Part shown: one piece after another, positions 34,906-47,580 of the stretch | How positions within the stretch are numbered: position 1 is the first letter of the stretch | Layout: each line of letters opens with the position of its first letter | Origin: Apoda limacodes | Taxonomy: Eukaryota; Arthropoda; Insecta; Lepidoptera; Limacodidae | Reading direction: 5' to 3' | NCBI GenBank assembly: GCA_946406115.1 | Contig: OX291547.1 | Coordinates: forward strand, 12,157,001 to 12,221,000 | DNA: 64,000 nucleotides | Notes under the pieces: generated by a model | What the model was told of the DNA's origin: nothing | The model's input: only the letters and a program-made list of their open reading frames with translations | Databases searched by the model: none | Position numbers and translations under genes: made by a program

Positions 34906-37635
34906 CGGAGGAACAATATAATATACCCCTATTGTTACTTACTGACGATACGACTATAGGAAGCAAGTCAGGATTGGGAGAAGAGGGGACCTGTAACAAT
35001 CAAAACTATTCTTCATCAAACCTTGTTAGTTTGCAATCTTCTAAATTTTTGCTTTCATTTTCCTGATATTTTTCAGATTGACCTGACAACACTTGTAGTA
35101 ATTAAGAAAAAGATCTGTGATCGTTTTAGTGTTGCAAAGTTGTAGGAAGCGCAAATATGTTTACTAGATTTTTTAATAAAGTAAATTTTAAAGGTTTCTT
35201 AGACCGTCCTTTAAGTTATTATAGTTGTTTTGTCCCGACTATCTGAATTGCGCTGCACGAACGTAGCGTTTTTGCTGGCAACACTATCGAGCTGACAGAA
35301 TAACCTAGAAATAATTATCGACTCAAAAAAAGTGTCAGTAAAATTTTTTTTTGGACCACACAATAGAAGGGAAGTTATCTTTCAACAATATTAATTTAAG
35401 GTTTTAGATCTAGTCCCTATTTCTTTGTTACTCTCATCTTAGATGACATTAGGATTGACAGACGTGGTCTATGTAGGTGCAACAAATTACATTATTTGAG
35501 GTAAGTAATAGTCATTCCTCTAAGGTAATAACTTATAACACGAGTTAGGTTTCGCTTTTTCGGGCAATAGGACGAAATAAAAGTTGTTAATACGTATTTT
35601 AGAGATACTGTTTGGTTCAAAGTTATAGAGGATCCTAGTTTTTTATACAAATGGTCTTAACTTAGATTTAAGGTTTATAAAAATATTTTTCAGGATTTTG
35701 GAAAACCACAGACATAATTATTCAGCTTAAGATCATGTCTACGAAATTTCACAATGTTTGATAAGTAAATGTCAAAAATAAGTAAGAAATTCGTTTGTAT
35801 CCAGCACGCTGCGAGGCGCTGCGTATTGTAATAACAATATAAAAAACATTAGTATAATAAAATTTATATCGCATATGTCTTATGTCTATTTTAGCGACGT
35901 GGCGGGATGAAATGAACAAATTTTAGTAACTTATTTAAAAGTAAGCTTTTCATATACATATCTCTTATTCAATTTTCAGCTAAAAACTCCAAAAACATGT
36001 AAATGTAAAAAAAAAAAATGGCAGCCCTATTTATAATAACTGTTCTACTTATCGCTTGCTACTTGCATTGATTAATGTAATGAATCAGGTCACTTTCGTT
36101 AATGCCTTGCGTGTCACATGTTTGTGCAACATTCTTGAGAATTGTGATAAGAGAGTCCATGATTTATTAGTCTGTAAGGAACATACTGATGCGGAACTAG
36201 ACCTATGACAAGTTTCTCGGGGATATGTAGGGTAGGTCAGCAAAGGCAGCAACCTATAACTACAGGGAAACGATCTTAGAATACTGCCTATAGATGAATT
36301 ATTAGAATACAATGATTAGCATATACATAGATTTAAGAAAAATGGTACAGTCAGCAAAATAAAAGAGAATTTTCACAAAAATATTTTTCATGCAGATAGA
36401 TCCTGTTTCTTATTAGGATCAAACGTGTTCCAAATCTTAGTTGTGTGTTATTCTACCTAAATTTCATTTTTCTGGCAAATGTTTCTCCAGATCCGCTGAG
36501 AATATCCGACTAAAATTTAAGACCGTGTTCTTCAGGATATGGTTCAAACCCTGCAAAAACACGATAAATGAACTTTTGTTTGATAGAAAAAAATCCTAAA
36601 GTTACCCGTTTTTAACTTTTAAAGTTTTAGCAAAGAAATATTCAAATTTCTTAGTGCTTTAAGATTAAAGATAGATTATAACCTAACGTTTTTTACAATT
36701 TTACAGTGACATATATAAGCTATTCTTGCATAAGTGCCGGCAATGTGAAGGAAGTTAGTGGAAGAAACTGTGCTAGCGGCCATTAGTCGACGCCGCGTAC
36801 TTCGGTCAGTCTTACCGTGCCCACGACAAGGATAAACAAATTATATATATATATATATTTATATGTATATACGAGGACAATCCTTGTCCAAATCCAAGCG
36901 TCGGCGGCTAAAAATATTCAAAAACACTCATTACGGACTCTAATCTTAATTTTTTAATTGAGAAAATTTATGATCTAAATTTCTATGTATAAGATTTTCA
37001 AAATTTTCTATTTTCCGAATAACCTTGTAGAAAAACGATGCTGGCAAATCGAGTCGTCTCTGTATAAAAAATATTTATTGATATATGTACACAGTAGTAT
37101 CTGGTAGGAATGATGTACAAACAACTTGACAAGAATTATGTTGTTCAAGGTTTAATAAAGTAAGGCATGTTTATCTTAAAAATCTCTGTGCGTAAATTTT
37201 ATGTCTTTTAAAAATTGTAACTTACTCCACGGTCGGTTTTTGTTTTTTTTTTGTTACAAGAAACTATGGTTTTTTTTCTATAAGGTCTAATAGTCCTATA
37301 AGGGCCTGTGGAGACGAGGGACTTGTGTCCGCGGCGGACCGACATGTTTGTATGAAAAGTAAAGTAACGGACTCTCGGACGAAATTCCAATGTTACTGAT
37401 ATCAGTCCACGCCTTCGAATTTTACATAAAGTACACAAGCAATGCACTTAACTATTTATGTATGTTTGTATGTATACCTTTAAGGTTCTTAACCCTAAAA
37501 TAGGGTATCCAGTTGCTGGATGCATAACCACGTCATAATGTAGTGGACAGCCTCATTTCACCAACCACTTAAGACCTACGTCACAGGTGGTGAGCTTTTG
37601 GCCGCAACAACTGCTTCTGAAGCAGTTATCTGGCC
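34906..37635. other. No gene seen
   Basis: AT-rich intron or intergenic DNA. (TA)n at about 36843-36858; an orphan CTGGCAACACTA near 35275. A minus-strand frame at 36085-36312 has no recognisable features. Confidence 0.45.
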
Positions 37636-37785
37636 TTTAAAGTAAACAACTCCTAGTGAGTTATAAAGTCCTAGTACATCAATCTTATAAACACACAAAA
37701 TAATCATAGAATTAAGAAATGCAATATAAATATACATACATAGAATCCCATTCGTCGTAAATTACCAGCTTTAAAGTAAAAAGTG
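37636..37785 (+). repeat. Unnamed dispersed repeat, copy 2
   Basis: Same family as 34419-34530. CTTTAAAGTAAACAACTCCT and AATCTTATAAACACACAAAA are followed at 37735-37785 by the part that precedes them in copy 1 (CATTCGTCGTAAATTACCAG), so the unit is partly tandem here. Confidence 0.65.
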
Positions 37786-38539
37786 GTAAAGTACTAGATG
37801 GACTAGACGCATAATGACCTAAAGTATTATTTGGCCAAAACGTATAATAACAAACATATAACGACATAAACGCGTATTGAAAAACGCGAATTCACGCGCG
37901 ATGAACCCTCGTCCCAGCGCTAAAAAAATAAGATAAATAATTATCAAGGTAGAAGATCTAAATTATCTTTTAGACCATCATTATGAAAAATATTTTTTTT
38001 TCTCTCTATTAATTTTTTTACAAAATTTCACTTAATTTATTTTTTGCTTTTGAAATGATAAAAATACAAGTAGGTGCAGAAACTGGTTAGACAAATATGT
38101 TTATTAAGGATTTTTATCCTCAAATGTATATTTGAGCTTCGTGAAATCATCATAATTTCCTTCTCAGCCTTAATATTTCCATAACGGCCGGTCTTAAACC
38201 GCTTTCTAGTAGGTAAGTACATAGTCCGTATAGTAGGTACTCGAGAACCTTCCTTCACCATCAATTTATCGGTTCGAGCTTTTCGCTCGCTAATATATAT
38301 TTTGAAGCTTGTTTCTTTTGGTTCTTCGACGAATTATCTCATTCATTACAGATTTTATCGCACAAAAAATCTAGGTATTTTTTCAAAGCACTCCCCAAAA
38401 TTGGCTGACTTTAATTGACAACACAGTTACGGCACTTGCTTCTATATCGTTTATTGTCACTGGCAACACACACTGGTTGTATGGTAACAAGGATGGGTAC
38501 ATGGACATTTAACTATTTGAACATCACCCTGTTTGATCA
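37786..38539. other. No gene seen
   Basis: AT-rich DNA with short, unremarkable frames only. Confidence 0.45.
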
Positions 38540-38990
38540 ATGTAGCGACAGCTTATTCCTAAGCTTAGGTTTGGAACTCTTTACGTCACCTGCATCCGCC
38601 CCATACTAGCATACGCTAACGTCGTCTATGCGTTGTGTAAACGCAACCTTCATAAACTCCAGACCCTCCAAAACCCTGAGAGCGGCCTTCGGAGCCTCCT
38701 GGTATGACCGGAATGTGGACCTACACAGGGAGTTCAAGCTCCCCACGATTCGTCAATCTCTTAAAGACTTGGCAGTCCGCTTTTTCAAGCGTACACGAAA
38801 TCATCCGAATCGATTAATTGTGAAATCCACAACCTATCATCCCCCCGCCCGACCTCACTCACAATCGCGACCGCGTGACGGGGAACTCGCCTCCTGGCGC
38901 TGACTCACCTTCCAGTTCGAGGCTCACGCTAGTCGAAAGGAAAACCCCAAGAGCGACCTATAGGAAACTTTTCTGAGTATTTATTTATTT
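38540..38990 (+). pseudogene. Jockey-type LINE fragment (C-terminal RT region)
   Basis: Frame 1 near 38570-38675 gives TLYVTCIRPILAYANVVYAL and NLHKLQTLQN. After a frameshift, the frame ending at 38903 gives LRAAFGASWYDRNVDLHREF, KLPTIRQSLKDLAVRFFKRT and RNHPNRLIVKS. This is the C-terminal part of 'mobile element jockey' polymerases. A short 3' UTR follows, ending in TATTTATTTATTTCG. It is 5'-truncated and broken. Confidence 0.85.
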
Positions 38991-40321
38991 CGCTTGTTTA
39001 ATATTTTATGATTATTATTATTAGGTATTGTAAGTTATGAAAACAGGATCGTAGAAAAACGTGGCCCCCAGCGTCTGAAGGCCGTATTGCTTTATCAGTT
39101 CAGGTAAAATGTGCATCTACCTTATATTTTAGTTTATTACAAAAAGAGGAGTATGCTACCCAAGCCGCAAAATGTTAGTAGAAAGAGTAAAAAGTTGGTC
39201 CAGTTGTTTTCAATCTCAAATTTAAACGCTAAAGCTCTGGTCTTGCCGATAAAAGTTGATGTCATTTGCAAAGAAAGAGGAACAATCGGCTCATTACTAA
39301 ATTACGAATTGCTGAACAACTGCTAAATTTACACAAAACAGTTTGGACTGATAAATAGATAAAAAGATAAATCTGGGTAAACCAAAAGAAACTGGATATT
39401 TGGATGGCATACGAGTTCACTGAAATAAACTTAAAACGAAATGAAACCGAACCATTTTTAAACAGCAGAGTCCTTACCAGCCTCATACGTCCCCACTGTT
39501 GATACACGGCCTACCCTCACCGAAAGTGAAAAGAAGCCTGCGGAAAAAATCATGGGTAAAGTATGGATCTACTCCACAAATTGTGGCTAAACCCGTAATG
39601 ACGTGCAATAGTGTTCTTATGGAAGGATTGGAAGAGTATTGTTTATTATGAGCTTTCAACGTCGTCGGTAGAAACCATGGATTCTCATTAGTACTGCCAA
39701 CAGCTAAGATTAAAGCAAGAAATTGAGACATAGCGGTCTAAATTGATTATCTATAATATAATATAAGGGTGTGCTCTTGTGCTATGTTTTTATTGCGCAA
39801 AGAAACCCCCAGCAAGCCCAGCATAGCACTCCCTAAAGCTCGCTGAGCTATTCTGAGCTGATTAAAGAGGCCAACATTACGTGTCGTGGTTTACGTTTCT
39901 CATTTCTCAACCGGTAAAACTAGCATAAAAACTTTTTACCCCAATAGGGTAAGAGTAACTTTTGAAGGAGTCACCCGTTAGAGGATGTTTTTAAAGATTC
40001 TGAAACATCAAAGATTTACAGTCAAAAATAACCGATTTTAAACTTTAAACTCCCTAGGAAGTTACTTTACTTACCTGTTTTATTCCTAATCTACCCCTTA
40101 GGGGATGCTTTTCACAAAATCCTTAGGTACAAGTCGACCAGTCAGTCAGTTTGTCAATCAGTCTGGACATTGCATTACAGTACAGATATAATTTTGAAAA
40201 AAATAGTTCTTTTCTAAATGAAATACAGAAAAGATTAGAACAAAAAATCGACATTCTAAAATTCTTTAAAAAATTAGGTGTCATTTTCTTTAATTAAGAT
40301 CTGTCTGATGCGTTAACATAG
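38991..40321. other. No gene; one repeat trace
   Basis: 39925-40180 contains a dispersed-repeat style segment (TTTTACCCCAATAGGGTAAG, ATCTACCCCTTAGGGGATGC, CAGTCAGTCAGTTTGTCAAT); 41930-42070 is similar in style. Frames at 39262-39731 on the minus strand look fortuitous. Confidence 0.4.
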
Positions 40322-40602
40322 TACCTGGAAGACCGAGCTTTGCTCATTTTTTTTAACAACGCTATCTATTGTCAAGTGTTAAAAATAATATTATTACTAC
40401 TCGCCAATAGATGTTAGAAAGAGCCATATTTTTTCAGTTTATCATTGTCTGAAAACACGGATAAAACGACGTTTTCTAAAAATAAAACCTAGCTAGATCA
40501 ATCTATTGCACCCGAACCCCCCCGCGATCTCAATTTCATGAAAATCGTTGGAGCCGTTTCCTAAATTCAGATTATGGTTATATATACAAGAATTGCTCGT
40601 TG
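40322..40602 (+). repeat. Dispersed repeat (TACCTGGAAGACC family), fuller copy
   Basis: The head TACCTGGAAGACCGAGCTTT is followed by GCTCATTTT, then AAAACACGGATAAAACGACG, CCTAGCTAGATCAATCTATT, TTTCATGAAAATCGTTGGAG, and the end ATATATACAAGAATTGCTCG. Both ends carry a GAGC...GCTC/TTGCTCG motif. It contains the segment found reversed at 964-1088. Confidence 0.8.
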
Positions 40603-42717
40603 AAATGTATAAGATACAAAAGAACAACCAACACAACGACATTGTCGAACTCAATTTGCCCTGATTTGACAATTTAAATAGCAATGCAACACAAATACCT
40701 ATTAACATTTTGCTATATTTACTATGTAGATATTAAAATTAAAACAAAAGGACGGGTATTCTAAAGAATTGTACCTACTTGTGCAATATAAGTTATAAAA
40801 CAGAAAATGCTTCTTTACAACTTAGTAGGTACACAAAGAACAAATACATATGTCTTTAGTTGTTGAGACAGGAATCTTAATTCGCACGATTCCACCGCTA
40901 TGGAAGTTTTCAGAAATGCTATTCAAATGAATGAATACTTATGACGTCATTTCTTCGTCGACTTCTGAACTTAGGTTATTTATGTTGCCAGCAACGTTAG
41001 TTTGTATTGATTTTTGTTCAACCATGCTTTGAGAAATGAAATATGTATTAGTACTACTGCGGGTCGGTACCAACCATAGGTCAAGGCTAGGCAGTATTTA
41101 AATGACTTGTAATTAAAATACAAATACGTATTTTGTATTTGTATTTCAATTAAACCAAAAAATGAAATTTGGTATTGGTATTTCAAATACGTTAGGTCGC
41201 GGTATTTCGTAATTAGTATAACAAAAATTTATTGCTTTAAAATACATTTTACATAAATACATTTAGCGGTCGTGATTTATTGACTTTGTACTTTATTTTT
41301 TACCCTTTTCCTAAAAACATGCAATATTTTTCACTATTATGCTATTGCATAAGGCCGTCCTAACTAAGCATGTATGTAGTACATAGGTATTGTGTAGCAT
41401 GCTTAGGATCTCACACATAGCTACTAGTTATTATTCGTAGAATAAAGAATGTTTCGAGTTGACTATTGTGCACGTTGCCGTCTGTAACTTAAGTATGGGT
41501 AAAGTACCTACTAAACTTACTTATTACCTTATAATGGCTAACAACATAAACTTAGACTGCATAAGAAAAGCCACGATCTATGACTTGTACAAACATATTC
41601 ATATTATACATTTATCTACATATGTAAGTAGGTAATATTCCAAGATTATATAATCGCTGCGCAGATCTAGTCTGCGTGTCTGGCATGTAAATCAATACCT
41701 TTTATTCTAGACTAGCTTTTTCTTTGCGGTGTTACCCGTGCAATTTAACTTTTTCCGTATCGTGGAACTTAGGTCACCCTACTCGGCGAAACTCTCACAC
41801 AAACTTTTGTTCTAACAATTCTTTCCATTTAACCCATAATTTTCCAAAAATACGGCATTCTTATTTTTTATATTCAAAGGCCAAAAACCAATTTTCATTG
41901 ATTTTATATATTTGAAAAACTTTCAATCCTTTTTATTCCCCTATAGTTTTACCCCCGTATGGGATAAATCCTTCCTCAGTGGAGGAGTATAACAAAGACA
42001 AAATACACTGTCTAAATTTGCTGTCGATGATGAGTCAGTCAGTCAAAAATATAAGCGAACTCATGTTTATATCAAAAGGTCAGTATAAAAATCTTATGCC
42101 TAAACAGGCCAACAGAAACAAAATAGTCAAACAAATGTAATTTTTATATATTCAGATAAAAGCCAGTAGCTTACGCCAACGTTTTCTTATTTACATTACA
42201 TTAATTATGTATTAATTCACGATCATTGACTCACCTCTTATAAAAAAATAAAATTGTAATAGTAAGTATATAAATGCAATATAACAATATATAGTAAGTA
42301 TATAAAAAAATATAATGAAATATATATACATATATCTACAGAAAAATAATAGCTGCGTTTTGTTAACGGCATTAGCGATAACATACGCATAAGTATTGAA
42401 ATCGTACTGTTAGTGTTACTAAATGTAAACAAACAATATGGTCGACAATGCTTCCCGAGCATGTGCAGCCAATGTGATGAATGCGGACTGGAAGTCTCAG
42501 AAACGATCGAATGTGCGCATAGAGAGCATTCAATGCGTATAATGCTTGTCAACAAAACGCCCCAAATGTCAATAATATGTACACACACACGTCAGTTCTT
42601 ATCATTTTAAGGTTTATTAAGAATTTGCCAATCAGAATTGTAAAAAAATAAGGATAGTGTCTGTTAGAATCAGCTTCTTAATTTGGTTGTAGGTTTTTTT
42701 TAAATGTGTGTGACTTA
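40603..42717. other. No gene; low complexity
   Basis: 41100-41220 is rich in TATTTGTATTT-like words. 41715-41770 has ACTAGCTTTTTCTTTGCGGT and GTTACCCGTGCAATTTAAC, the usual start of a dispersed lepidopteran repeat. No coding similarity. Confidence 0.4.
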
Positions 42718-43004
42718 AGATCCACTAAAAAGTAAAAAACAAGCCCCTAAAGCAGACGTATTTACAGAAAATTCAGCTACATGGCTTATTCGCCTTGAAG
42801 TCGGTTGCCACTGCCCTTAAAGTAGACATATTTACAGAACTATCTTACAGTTTCTTTGTTATAATGTCAGATGCAAACAAAATCTTTTTACTTATCTTTA
42901 CTGGTCTTTATTTTTAGCAATCGATTTCAAGGGGAAAAAACATGTAGTTGAATGTTCTCTGAATAACTCTACTTTAGGGGCTTGTTTTTTTTTTTACTGG
43001 ATCT
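42718..43004. mobile_element. MITE with about 33 bp terminal inverted repeats
   Basis: The left end AGATCCACTAAAAAGTAAAA followed by AACAAGCCCCTAAAG (42718-42752) matches the complement of the right end (42972-43004). Inside, TAAAGCAGACGTATTTACAG and TAAAGTAGACATATTTACAG form a direct repeat 76 bases apart. It is 287 bp, with no coding. Confidence 0.85.
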
Positions 43005-43714
43005 GAAGATGGTATATGTTTTTGTTAAAAATATAGTTTTTATAAAACGAAGTCCGTACTGCCCAATATTTAGCAAGTCATTGGTATTGCTTACTAATTC
43101 AAGTAGGTACCTAACTGAAAAGCGATCATTTCCTAGATACGAGTAATTGCTCGTTTCTCTTATTTTTAATTCGTTTCCATAACGCCTTTATTTATGGATT
43201 TATGATAAACCATTTAAACTACCAATGTAAGCCAATAACTTTCTCGAAATAACATGATTTTGACCGATTTGAATTAAGGTCTTAAAGATGATGCATATTT
43301 CTCTTTGATTATGATAAATATTCATAATTTTCTATGTTACTACCTTTTCAAATTAAGTAAACAGTGACGTCATGTCTAGATATAACGAATATCTCCTAAA
43401 ATTTTGCGTTTATTCTTTGCCTGCCATAAGAAAAATACATAATTAAAAAATAAAAGAAAATGTATAGTCAAAATACCTAAGACGTTAGAAATCGAACTAA
43501 TTGTGTTATTAGGTTGTCTGTCATATTCCTTACAAAATAAGTACTTTGATTCATTTATTATTATTTTAATAATTTTTATATAAAAGAGGAATAATAAAAG
43601 ATAATATTGTTGCTACTGTGAAGTTGATTAAAGAAAAATCTTTTTTTTTCTAGAATATTTTGTTTTTTTGTGCCATTGTGCCCCACCTTACCTTACATAT
43701 TTGAAAGACTTTAC
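43005..43714. other. No gene seen
   Basis: AT-rich DNA. Confidence 0.45.
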
Positions 43715-43727
43715 AAACCCATCAGTC

Positions 43728-44072
43728 GGAGTTTTGGCGCGAATCTTAAGAAGGAGTGGTGTTTTTTTCTGTTTAATTTTTCTAAATTCATTTAGTGACT
43801 TTCGATGTATATATTTTAGCAAAGTTTTACGAAAGCGTGTTAAGAATTGTGCAGCGAAGGCTCATGAATAGTGAATTATGAAGAAATAAGCAGGACATGA
43901 CGCGCAATGTCTGAGGATCCACACCAAATCTCCCGCCCAATCTTGGGACTTGAAAACGAGGACGCGCGGTAACGCCCGCGCCACGATACAATATAATATA
44001 ATTGACTTTGACTCTGGCAAATGCATAAATGGTCTGCTAAGACCGAACGAGCCCATTATAAATAAATAAAAA
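43728..44072 (+). mobile_element. Retroposon-like insertion with 13 bp target duplication
   Basis: Flanked by exact AAACCCATCAGTC at 43715-43727 and 44073-44085, with an A-rich tail (AATAAATAAAAAAA) at its 3' end, so it was inserted by LINE-type reverse transcription. Its first 210 bases match 18696-18861 joined to 22784-22832. The 3' part (GACGCGCGGTAACGCCCGCG and onward) is absent there. It could be a SINE or a retrocopy of a transcript from the other family. Confidence 0.85.
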
Positions 44073-44809
44073 AAACCCATCAGTCACCTACTTTAAGCAG
44101 TTTTGCGAAATTGTTTTCATTTAAATGGATTTTACTATATTTTAAACTTCTCACTTATATACTTATAGCCAACTTAATCGATACATATTGCGTCGCAAAC
44201 AACATGTTTGCAAAAACTTTCTCCAAGAAGTAGGTTTTAAATCCAGAATTAAAGCAATTGATCTATAATAACGCACACAGTAATGCTTATAACAATAATA
44301 AAATAACCAATGTAAAAACAAACATACATACCTAGCTACTAATAACATTTGCCACACGTTCTTAATCAACAATACAATTAAAGATTGATTGACTCGGCCA
44401 CAGTCATTTAATTAACAACACATTCACTGTTATTTAGTCAATCAGTCAGTTCTGCAGAAAGAGACTCATTAATAAAGGCTTATCAGAATCTGAACTGTAT
44501 CGTATCTATTATTTAAATATTGAAACAATTTTAATGATTTTTATTTAATACTACTTATTTAATCTAATATTGCCATTTAATATTTCATATCAATTTGTCG
44601 TCAGTTTTAAGTTTCATCCAGTACACTTATGTTAAGTAGAGACTGGTTTTATAAATATTATTTTATTTATTTATTCCACACAAACAAAGTAGCTTTATTC
44701 ATTTATTACTTAATGACACATCAATGATATACAACTTGTTTATATTACATGCAGATGCATATGCATCGTAGAAATAGGATACAAATTAAATAAAAAGGTC
44801 AAGTGCGAA

Positions 44810-44905
44810 TCAGAATCAAAGTCAAAGTCAAATTGTTTTTTATTCAAATTAGGTTTTTACATATACTTTTGAATCGCCAAATTTATGAAATATCACGTAT
44901 TGAGG
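44810..44905 (-). repeat. 3' tip of the LINE family seen at 27657
   Basis: CAAAGTCAAAGTCAAATTGT with TTTTTATTCAAATTAGGTTT and ACTTTTGAATCGCCAAA matches the reversed 3' UTR at 27660-27720. Only the last 100 bases were inserted. Confidence 0.7.
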
Positions 44906-46009
44906 TCATGGTACGAGCCCAAAAGGAAATTTTTAGTTTACACTACACATATGTATACCAATTGGGTAGATACTGTGAGTACCGAACTTAAAAGGGAGCT
45001 TGACTATTAACTTTTCAAATATCATATGTAAAACTTTAATATTATTAGTAATCAAACTGTAAAATATTTTTTTATTTGTATTATAAGGAAGTAGGTATAT
45101 GTATATAAATATATATTTTTAGGAAACATTCAATTTACATGCAAAATTAAAATAATTAATACCATAAATAAATAATGAATTCGACTATCAATGCTAACTG
45201 AGAATTCACAACGCAAAATAACCTGAAATGTTCGTATTATGACACTGAACAAAAACAATGTCATACACTATCTTAAAGGTTTTTAAACGTGCGACGATTA
45301 ACTCATGTTAGGGTTCCGTAGTTGTAAGCCAACTAGCAAGTTTGGGTATATTATCAAACTTTTATGTGGGTACCCCAATGACTGCTAAAATCGACGATGT
45401 TTTAATCTAACATAGAGTTCATTTTTCTGTGACAAAAATATCTTACAAATTAGCGAACAACTTAGAGTAAAAAGTGAAAATTTATTTATTATCTTATTGA
45501 AAATATAAATTCTGACAGTAACTCCTTAGTTTTTTATAGTAACTTAACATTTTGCAAAATAAATTATGTTCCTTCTATTAGTTGATAAGGAGTTAAGGAT
45601 TAAAAATAGAATTACGAAAGATACCTTAAAAAAAATAGTAAGGTTCTAGTTAAAGAATATATAAAAGCATGTAATTTTTTTTCAGTCTTAAACTTGCAAT
45701 AGGACAGTGAAATCAATTTTAAAAACGAGCTGAAAACTGCATATTTGAGTATTATCCTACCATATTCCATATCATACAGCATAGTGCGTATTGTATTGTA
45801 TAATAATATTGTTAAAATCAATTATAATAACGATATGATTTATAGCTTCAACACTACATACTTATTTACTTCATTGAGGTCACCAGTACCTGTTAGTAAA
45901 AATTCTGGTATCACACGCACCATGTTATGTAAAATGGAGTAGGTGTTGCTCTCGAAGTGCAACAGATAAATTACATGTTCCGAAAGCCCCGCAGAATTAG
46001 CCAAGGAAA
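44906..46009. other. No gene; weak repeat trace
   Basis: 45308-45370 begins GTTAGGGTTCCGTAGTTGTA, a common start of dispersed repeats. The rest is AT-rich. Confidence 0.4.
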
Positions 46010-46172
46010 AAATTATTCCAGCGGTAACTTTCCAACGAATAATTTGTTTTCGTGGGAACTTTCCATCGGGATAAAAGTATCTCATGTCCATCTTCAACTC
46101 TATGCCAAATATCAGGTCAATCGAACCCAATTTTGCAAAAACAAACAGACTTTCGCATTTATACATATGATC
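46010..46172 (+). repeat. RTE-like 3' fragment
   Basis: Contains TTCGTGGGAACTTTCCATCG, GATAAAAGTATCTCATGTCC, CAACTCTATGCCAAATATCA and CAGACTTTCGCATTTATACA in the standard order of this repeat family. Confidence 0.75.
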
Positions 46173-46267
46173 TGAATTTATATTATCGTATGTTTCAACC
46201 ATAGTTCGTAATCTGTCCTATGGACTGTGCAATAGCCTCAAAAAAAATTGCCACACTTTGGAAAGAG

Positions 46268-46324
46268 ACAAAGTAAATCTGTGGTGTATCTTCATTTAGA
46301 CAAGACACCACAGATTCGCTTTGT
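46268..46324. repeat. Hairpin with 20 bp arms
   Basis: ACAAAGTAAATCTGTGGTGT (46268-46287) pairs with 46305-46324, with two mismatches and a 17-base loop. Confidence 0.8.
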
Positions 46325-46467
46325 TACACTTTTACGACCATTTGTTTTTTATCTGGCCAGGAAATGTGCTGTCCGTTTCTCTATGTCTATGGTTCCAACT
46401 CACACCACACATAACGTTTCATATTTAACGTGTTATGGCCTTGTTACACGGTACGAGTCAGCCTAGC

Positions 46468-46976
46468 TAGCATTGCCAGACGTCCCAATTAGCCTGTAAT
46501 TGTGTGCTCCGCGCCGGACCGGCATAGTCCCGGTTTTTAAGAATTGCATAATTTCCAAATTAAATAAAAACGAAATATCATTTTGTTTTTATTTGACACA
46601 AGACCTTTCATTTAAAATAGTGTCTCCCCAACTACTACTCGAAACACATTTTTACAACGATTTTAACATTTAAAAACCTCGAATGCAAAACACAAATTTA
46701 TTCACTCATTTATTAAATTCAAGTCAAAGTTATCCCCTTTATCTTCTGCTAACCTATTAATGAAAAGGAAACATCTTTAAAACAAGTTAAATCTCATAAG
46801 AAAATGTGTTTGTCTTATAAGAAAAATGTTGATTATATTCTGAACTCTACGCAACAATTGTTACATGTCTACTACTATTTTAAGTGTCCCGCTTTTATTG
46901 AATAAATCCTGCTTTCTTACTTTAAAAGTTACAAAATTCCGATTTGAAAATAATCTGGCAACACTGTAGTCGACCG
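46468..46976. mobile_element. TIR element, GTTGCCAGA ends
   Basis: Ends TAGCATTGCCAGAC and (complement of right) CAGTGTTGCCAGATT. It is 509 bp, almost the same length as the element at 11187-11692, with similar termini and subterminal GTCCCG words. The interior is different and non-coding. Confidence 0.6.
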
Positions 46977-47426
46977 TGACTCACACGTCAACTCGCATGA
47001 TTTGCAAATCATTTTATCCAAAGTATTTTTGTAACAACTCTTACTGTGGCATAAACTATGATCTACTGTATATTTTGCGATACAGAACATTTTTACACAA
47101 CAAAATTCACTCTTAAATGCAGTCTCTCGAGCAGGACTTATTATGTATATGTACTTACCTGTGTCGTGCATAGCAATATCTGTCATTGTGTGAGTGGTCG
47201 AAGCGAGTCGAGCTTTCCAGAACGTAATATTAATTAATCTATAAGTCGAGCTTCACTCATGCGACAGCAGATCACAACAGTGGGGGGTGGGGACGTATGA
47301 GGCGGATAAAGAATAATCGAGAAAGATAATTTCTGTAACACTAACGATGTGTACGTAAATGTACTTAAAATCATTATACGGTGGGTGTCCTTTTTTTTTT
47401 TTTTTGCTTTTTTAAACAGATCACTA
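46977..47426. other. No gene seen
   Basis: AT-rich DNA with short frames only. Confidence 0.4.
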
Positions 47427-47580
47427 GGGTAACAACAAATTTCAATGATTCGACCATATTATAGTCAGAACAGTAGATAGGTAACAACAAATTGCAATGA
47501 TTCAACCAAGTCATCTTTGATTCAACCATTTTACAGTCAGAAAACTAGATAGGTAATAAAAAAATTCAATGATTCAACCA
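47427..47580. repeat. Minisatellite, three imperfect units
   Basis: Units starting near 47427, 47479 and 47551 share AGGTAACAACAAATTGCAAT, GATTCAACCA and (first two) ACAGTCAGAA-CTAGAT. Unit lengths are about 52 and 72 bp, the second with an internal repeat of GATTCAACCA. Confidence 0.75.

Noticed and set aside
47427..47580. CRISPR-like array
   Set aside because: Units are imperfect tandem copies without unique spacers, in a eukaryotic context.
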